Assembly (NCBI GenBank): GCA_964619935.1 | Contig: CAZUGO010000062.1 | Coordinates: 62,001 to 126,000, forward strand | DNA: 64,000 nucleotides | Direction: 5' to 3' | Origin: CAZUGO01 sp964619935 | GTDB lineage: Bacteria > Planctomycetota > Phycisphaerae > UBA1845 > CAIVHJ01 | Notes under the pieces: generated by a model | Database searches by the model: none | Seen by the model: the letters and a program-made list of their open reading frames with translations, nothing else | What the model was told of the DNA's origin: nothing | Translations under genes and position numbers: made by a program | Part shown: positions 61,047 through 64,000 of the stretch, piece by piece | Position numbering within the stretch: the stretch's first letter is position 1 | Layout of the letters: every line of letters begins with the position of its first letter

Positions 61047-62081
61047 ATGACGTTTGAACCGGATCCTGTGGGCGCGACATCGTGGGCTGCTGCCGGCGAC
61101 GACCGTGAGCGGGTGGTCTTGAAGATCCGCCGCCGGCTGCCCGGACGGCGCCTGGACAAGTACGTCCAGGGCCGCTACCCGCGGATCTCGCGCACGGTCG
61201 TGCAGCGGCTGATCAAGCAGGGTGACCTCACCGTGAACGGCCGGCCGACGAAGGCCAGCTACGAGCCTGACGCCGGTGACGTCATCGAGATGCGGCTGCC
61301 GCCGCCGGAAGCCACTGACATCACCGGTGAAGACATTCCGCTGGATGTGCTCTTCGAAGATGACTATCTGTTGGTCATCAACAAGCACGCCGGCATCATC
61401 TGTCATCCGGCCCGTCCTTCGCAGGGCGGCACCATTGCCAACGCGGTGGTGTATCACCTGGAATCCTGCAGCGACGGCGGCGGCGACCCGCGGCGTCCCG
61501 GAATCATTCACCGGCTGGACAAGAATACCACCGGGGTCATGCTGGTGGCCAAGTGTGACGAAGCCCACTGGCGGCTGTCGCTGCAGTTCGAGCGCCGCAC
61601 GGTCCAGAAGACTTACCTGGGCGTGGTCGAAGGCAACGTCCAACTGGACCAAGACATTATCAACGCCCCCCTGGCGGCCCACCCGACCATCAAGGATCGG
61701 CACATCGTGCCCGGAATGCGGCAGCCCACCATGGTCCTCAAGGAGGCCATCACCCACTACCGTGTGCTGGAACGCTTTCGGGGATTCGCGGTGGTGGAGT
61801 TGGAGCCCAAGACCGGCCGGACGCATCAACTGCGGGTGCACATGTCCTACATCGGCCACCCCCTGGTCGGCGATCGAATCTACGGCGGGCACCTGCTCAG
61901 CGAGCAGGATCTGGGTGGCAGCGGCAGCAGCGAGCCGTTGATGGAATACCAATCGCTGCACGCCCGGCGCATTCGTTTCGTGCATCCCATCACCGAACAG
62001 GCCATGGACCTGGAGGCGCCGTTGTCCGGCCGGTTACAATACCTGGTCGAGCTGCTCCGCGCCCACCGCCGGCTGGATTGA
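61047..62081 (+). CDS. RluA/RluD-family 23S rRNA pseudouridine synthase
   Basis: 344 residues. S4 RNA-binding domain near residues 30-75 (RRLDKYVQGRYPRISRTVVQRLIKQGDLTVNGRPTKASY), then the synthase core LLVINKHAGIICHP, HRLDKNTTG with the catalytic Asp at residue 158, KTYLGVVEG and the GRTHQLRVHMSYIGHPLVGDRIYGG motif. It isomerises uridine in 23S rRNA. ATG is 6 bp after the giant protein stop, so it may be translated from that message. Confidence 0.9.
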   Translation: MTFEPDPVGATSWAAAGDDRERVVLKIRRRLPGRRLDKYVQGRYPRISRTVVQRLIKQGDLTVNGRPTKASYEPDAGDVIEMRLPPPEATDITGEDIPLDVLFEDDYLLVINKHAGIICHPARPSQGGTIANAVVYHLESCSDGGGDPRRPGIIHRLDKNTTGVMLVAKCDEAHWRLSLQFERRTVQKTYLGVVEGNVQLDQDIINAPLAAHPTIKDRHIVPGMRQPTMVLKEAITHYRVLERFRGFAVVELEPKTGRTHQLRVHMSYIGHPLVGDRIYGGHLLSEQDLGGSGSSEPLMEYQSLHARRIRFVHPITEQAMDLEAPLSGRLQYLVELLRAHRRLD

Positions 62082-62136
62082 TCGTTGGCCGCCGCGGGAC
62101 CGCGGCGGCGGCGATCGGTTGGACACGGGCCCGGGC

Positions 62137-63291
62137 ATGAGCACACCTTCTGAAGACGTTTTGATCATCGGCGGCGGCATTATCGGGTTGGCCTGTGCCG
62201 ACCGTCTGGCCGCCGACGGTCGGCGGGTCCGGGTGCTGGAGCGCCAGCGCTGCGGGCAGGAGGCGTCGTGGGCCGGTGCCGGCATTCTGGCGCCATGCAG
62301 TTGGCACCGTCAGGATGATCTGGCCCGCATGCACATGGATGCCTTGCGGTGCTACCCCGACTACGCGGCGGCGTTACAAGAGCGCAGCGGCATCGACCCT
62401 GGCTATCGGCGTTGCGGCAAGCTGCGCCTGATCCTAGACGCCAACCGCATGAACATGGCCGTGAAGGAGGCCCGGGTCGCCGCCGCCCAGCGCACCCCTG
62501 ACGGTGCCGCCGTGCTGGCCACCCTCGATCCCACGGCAGTCCGCACGCTGGAGCCGCAACTGGCGGGTGCGCTGCTGGGGGCGCAGCATTGCCGGATGAC
62601 TGCCCAGGTTCGCAATCCGCGCCTGCTGCAGGCCTTGGCCGCAGCGTGCCGCCGCCGTGGCGTGGTCATCGAGGAAGGGTCAATCGTCCGCGGACTGGTC
62701 AAGGACGGCGACCGCGTCCGCGGGGCGCGGGTCGACCAGGGGCAGCGACTCGCGGGAACCACGCTGCTGTGCGCCGGATCGTGGTCGTCCGGATTGGATG
62801 CCGCCTTGGGCGACTGCATGCCGATGCATCCGGTGCGCGGACAGATGCTGCTGCTGCACCTGGCGGCGGCGCCGCTGCAGGGGATCCTGGAGATCGAGGA
62901 GCGACACTTTTACGTGGTCCCGCGCGACGACGGCCACATCCTGATCGGCTCCACCGAAGAGCACGACTCGGGTTTCAGGAAACGGAACACCGCCGAGGCC
63001 GTGGCGCGGCTCGCCGAGCAGGCTTTACGCTGGGTGCCGGCGCTGGCGGGCGCCACCCTGGTACGCTGCTGGGCGGGGCTCCGGCCGGGAACACCGGACC
63101 GCCGTCCGTTCATGGGACGGGTGCCCGGGCTGGAGGACCTCTGGGCCGTGACCGGTCACTTTCGCACCGGCTTGACCGTGGCCCCGGTGGTGGCCGATAT
63201 CGCGGCCGACTGGCTGAGCAGCGGCCGCTGTGCCTACGACCTGCGCAAAGCCGCGCCCGGTCGCCAGTTCCCCGCCGGCTCCCGCCTCTAA
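62137..63291 (+). CDS. FAD-dependent glycine oxidase-like protein (ThiO-type)
   Basis: 384 residues from ATG 62137 (TTG at 62119 also opens the frame). DVLIIGGGIIGLACADRLAADG is the FAD-binding Rossmann motif; ERQRCGQEASWAGAGILAP, GKLRLILDAN, MHPVRGQMLLL, and the C-terminal GLRPGTPDRRPFMGRVPGLEDLWAVTGHFRTGLTVAPVVADIAADWL match ThiO and other D-amino acid oxidase-family proteins. ThiO supplies iminoglycine for thiazole synthesis; no other thi gene is visible here, so substrate is tentative. Confidence 0.85.
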   Translation: MSTPSEDVLIIGGGIIGLACADRLAADGRRVRVLERQRCGQEASWAGAGILAPCSWHRQDDLARMHMDALRCYPDYAAALQERSGIDPGYRRCGKLRLILDANRMNMAVKEARVAAAQRTPDGAAVLATLDPTAVRTLEPQLAGALLGAQHCRMTAQVRNPRLLQALAAACRRRGVVIEEGSIVRGLVKDGDRVRGARVDQGQRLAGTTLLCAGSWSSGLDAALGDCMPMHPVRGQMLLLHLAAAPLQGILEIEERHFYVVPRDDGHILIGSTEEHDSGFRKRNTAEAVARLAEQALRWVPALAGATLVRCWAGLRPGTPDRRPFMGRVPGLEDLWAVTGHFRTGLTVAPVVADIAADWLSSGRCAYDLRKAAPGRQFPAGSRL

Positions 63292-63320
63292 CAAACCGCA
63301 CTGTCGTCCGCCAGCCGCGC

Positions 63321-63326
63321 TATAAT
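63321..63326 (+). promoter_or_regulatory. Candidate -10 box before the last gene
   Basis: Perfect TATAAT in the 63292-63465 gap; weak -35 only. Confidence 0.35.
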
Positions 63327-63465
63327 CCTGCCCTGAGCGAGAACGTGACGCCGCATTGGCTTGATCGATGAATGCCCGCCGAGACGTCCAGATGTGTACG
63401 TGTTTCGCGTGGCGTGCAAGCGTGCAGCCGCAGGCTTCGGCACATTTGAGACACCCTGAGGATCC

Positions 63466-64000
63466 ATGAACCTCGCAATCGAACTGGCTGAACGGGGCTG
63501 GCTGCCCGGCTGTGTGATCCGCCGCGGAATCCGGCAGTTGTGCGCCCAGCGTTTGTCTGAGCTGCGCGGCAGCCCCGAGAATGCGTCTACGGCCCTCCGG
63601 CGGTTCATCGAGCGGATGGGCCGCGCTCCGATCGCCCCCCAACCGGGCAAGCCCAACCAGCAGCATTATGAACTGCCGGCCGCATTCTTCGAGCAGGTCC
63701 TGGGACCGCGCCTGAAATACAGTGGGTGCCTGTATGCCACGCCCGAGACCACCCTGGCGGAAGCTGAGGAAGCGATGCTGGCACTGTCCTGTGAGCGCGC
63801 CGATCTGCAGGACGGCATGACCGTGCTCGACTTGGGATGCGGCTGGGGTGCGCTGAGCCTGTGGATTGCACAGCGCTATCCCAACTGCCGCGTGACCGCG
63901 CTGTCCAATTCGCGGGTCCAGAAGGACAGCATCGAGCGCCGGGCCGCTCGTGACGGGCTGGCCCATCTCGAGGTGCTGACCTGCGACATCAACGACTTCC
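63466..64000 (+). CDS. Cyclopropane-fatty-acid synthase-like methyltransferase (partial)
   Basis: The first 178 residues are inside the window; the rest is cut off by its right edge. From ATG 63466 the sequence reads MNLAIELAERGWLPGCVIRRG..., then QQHYELPAAFFEQVLGPRLKYSGCLY, which is the typical YELPxxFFxxxLGPxxxYSxxxY block of CFA synthase-related proteins. TVLDLGCGWGALSLWIA is SAM motif I, and VTALSNSRVQKDSIE follows as motif post-I. This family methylates lipid double bonds or related acceptors. The short N-terminus resembles the group often named 'SAM-dependent methyltransferase/cyclopropane fatty acid synthase'. Confidence 0.85.
   Translation, partial: MNLAIELAERGWLPGCVIRRGIRQLCAQRLSELRGSPENASTALRRFIERMGRAPIAPQPGKPNQQHYELPAAFFEQVLGPRLKYSGCLYATPETTLAEAEEAMLALSCERADLQDGMTVLDLGCGWGALSLWIAQRYPNCRVTALSNSRVQKDSIERRAARDGLAHLEVLTCDINDF

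Noticed and set aside
1..64000. tRNA, rRNA, riboswitch and attachment-site signatures
   Set aside because: None was recognised on reading; a tRNAscan-SE and Rfam (Infernal) search would be decisive.

Overview
The window is about 64 kb of GC-rich bacterial chromosome that reads as a member of the Planctomycetota, most likely a Phycisphaerae-type lineage. The grounds are family-level and not a database match: pseudopilin-like proteins with an N-terminal methylation signal and a C-terminal FADGH-type tail motif, very large secreted Cys-rich and RTX-like proteins, PQQ-propeller and squalene-cyclase-fold secreted proteins, separate coaC and coaB genes behind a short rpoZ, and a sigma-70 factor of the short planctomycete type. 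I saw no rRNA or tRNA gene and no CRISPR array.

Layout. 1-4.4 kb: a partial coiled-coil protein, a small secreted protein, a squalene-cyclase-like repeat protein and a Tat-exported FAD oxidoreductase. 4.5-6.1 kb: rpoZ-coaC-coaB operon. 6.6-10.0 kb: an RTX/S-layer-like giant surface protein with its own promoter, long leader and a strong terminator. 10.5-17.9 kb: a surface-polysaccharide locus (DUF2304 membrane protein plus polyprenyl-type GT2 on the minus strand; GT2, DegT aminotransferase, methyltransferase, HprK-like P-loop protein, flippase and second methyltransferase on the plus strand, many with stop/start overlaps). 18.0-20.5 kb: PQQ-propeller protein and a thioredoxin-like ferredoxin. 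20.8-23.6 kb: a peptide-ligase cluster (retropepsin-like RimB-type protein, RimK fused to a TrkA_C-like domain, aspartoacylase-like protein). 23.7-29.3 kb: secreted pentein, SpaA-like surface protein, DEAD-box helicase, DinB protein.

29.6-31.5 kb is an AT-richer island: six 22-bp-phased repeat units, an Orc1/Cdc6-like AAA+ ATPase and a decayed IS1-like transposase. 32-34 kb holds a DUF1579 protein and an RlmI-like rRNA methyltransferase. 34.3-41.4 kb is a Tad pilus operon on the minus strand (prepilin peptidase, TadE, CpaB, CpaE, TadA, TadB, TadC) with no recognisable Flp pilin or secretin in the window. 41.9-46.8 kb is a housekeeping run: cmk, ispH, rpsA and a sigma factor whose only plausible start is AUC. 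46.8-52.1 kb: DacB-type carboxypeptidase, TPR-like secreted protein, and accA-M14 peptidase-pgpA. 52.5-55.9 kb is a tandemly duplicated pseudopilin plus small membrane protein module. 56-64 kb: a membrane-anchored TPR-like protein, a 1278-residue protein with 28 Cys-rich repeats and a possible C-terminal sorting signal, an RluD-type pseudouridine synthase, ThiO-like oxidase and a cyclopropane-fatty-acid-synthase-like gene cut by the window end.

The most interesting non-housekeeping structures are the 22-bp-phased array beside the AAA+ ATPase, the AUC-start sigma factor, the RimK-TrkA_C cluster, and the two Cys-repeat surface proteins, whose genes share a long-leader transcription layout.
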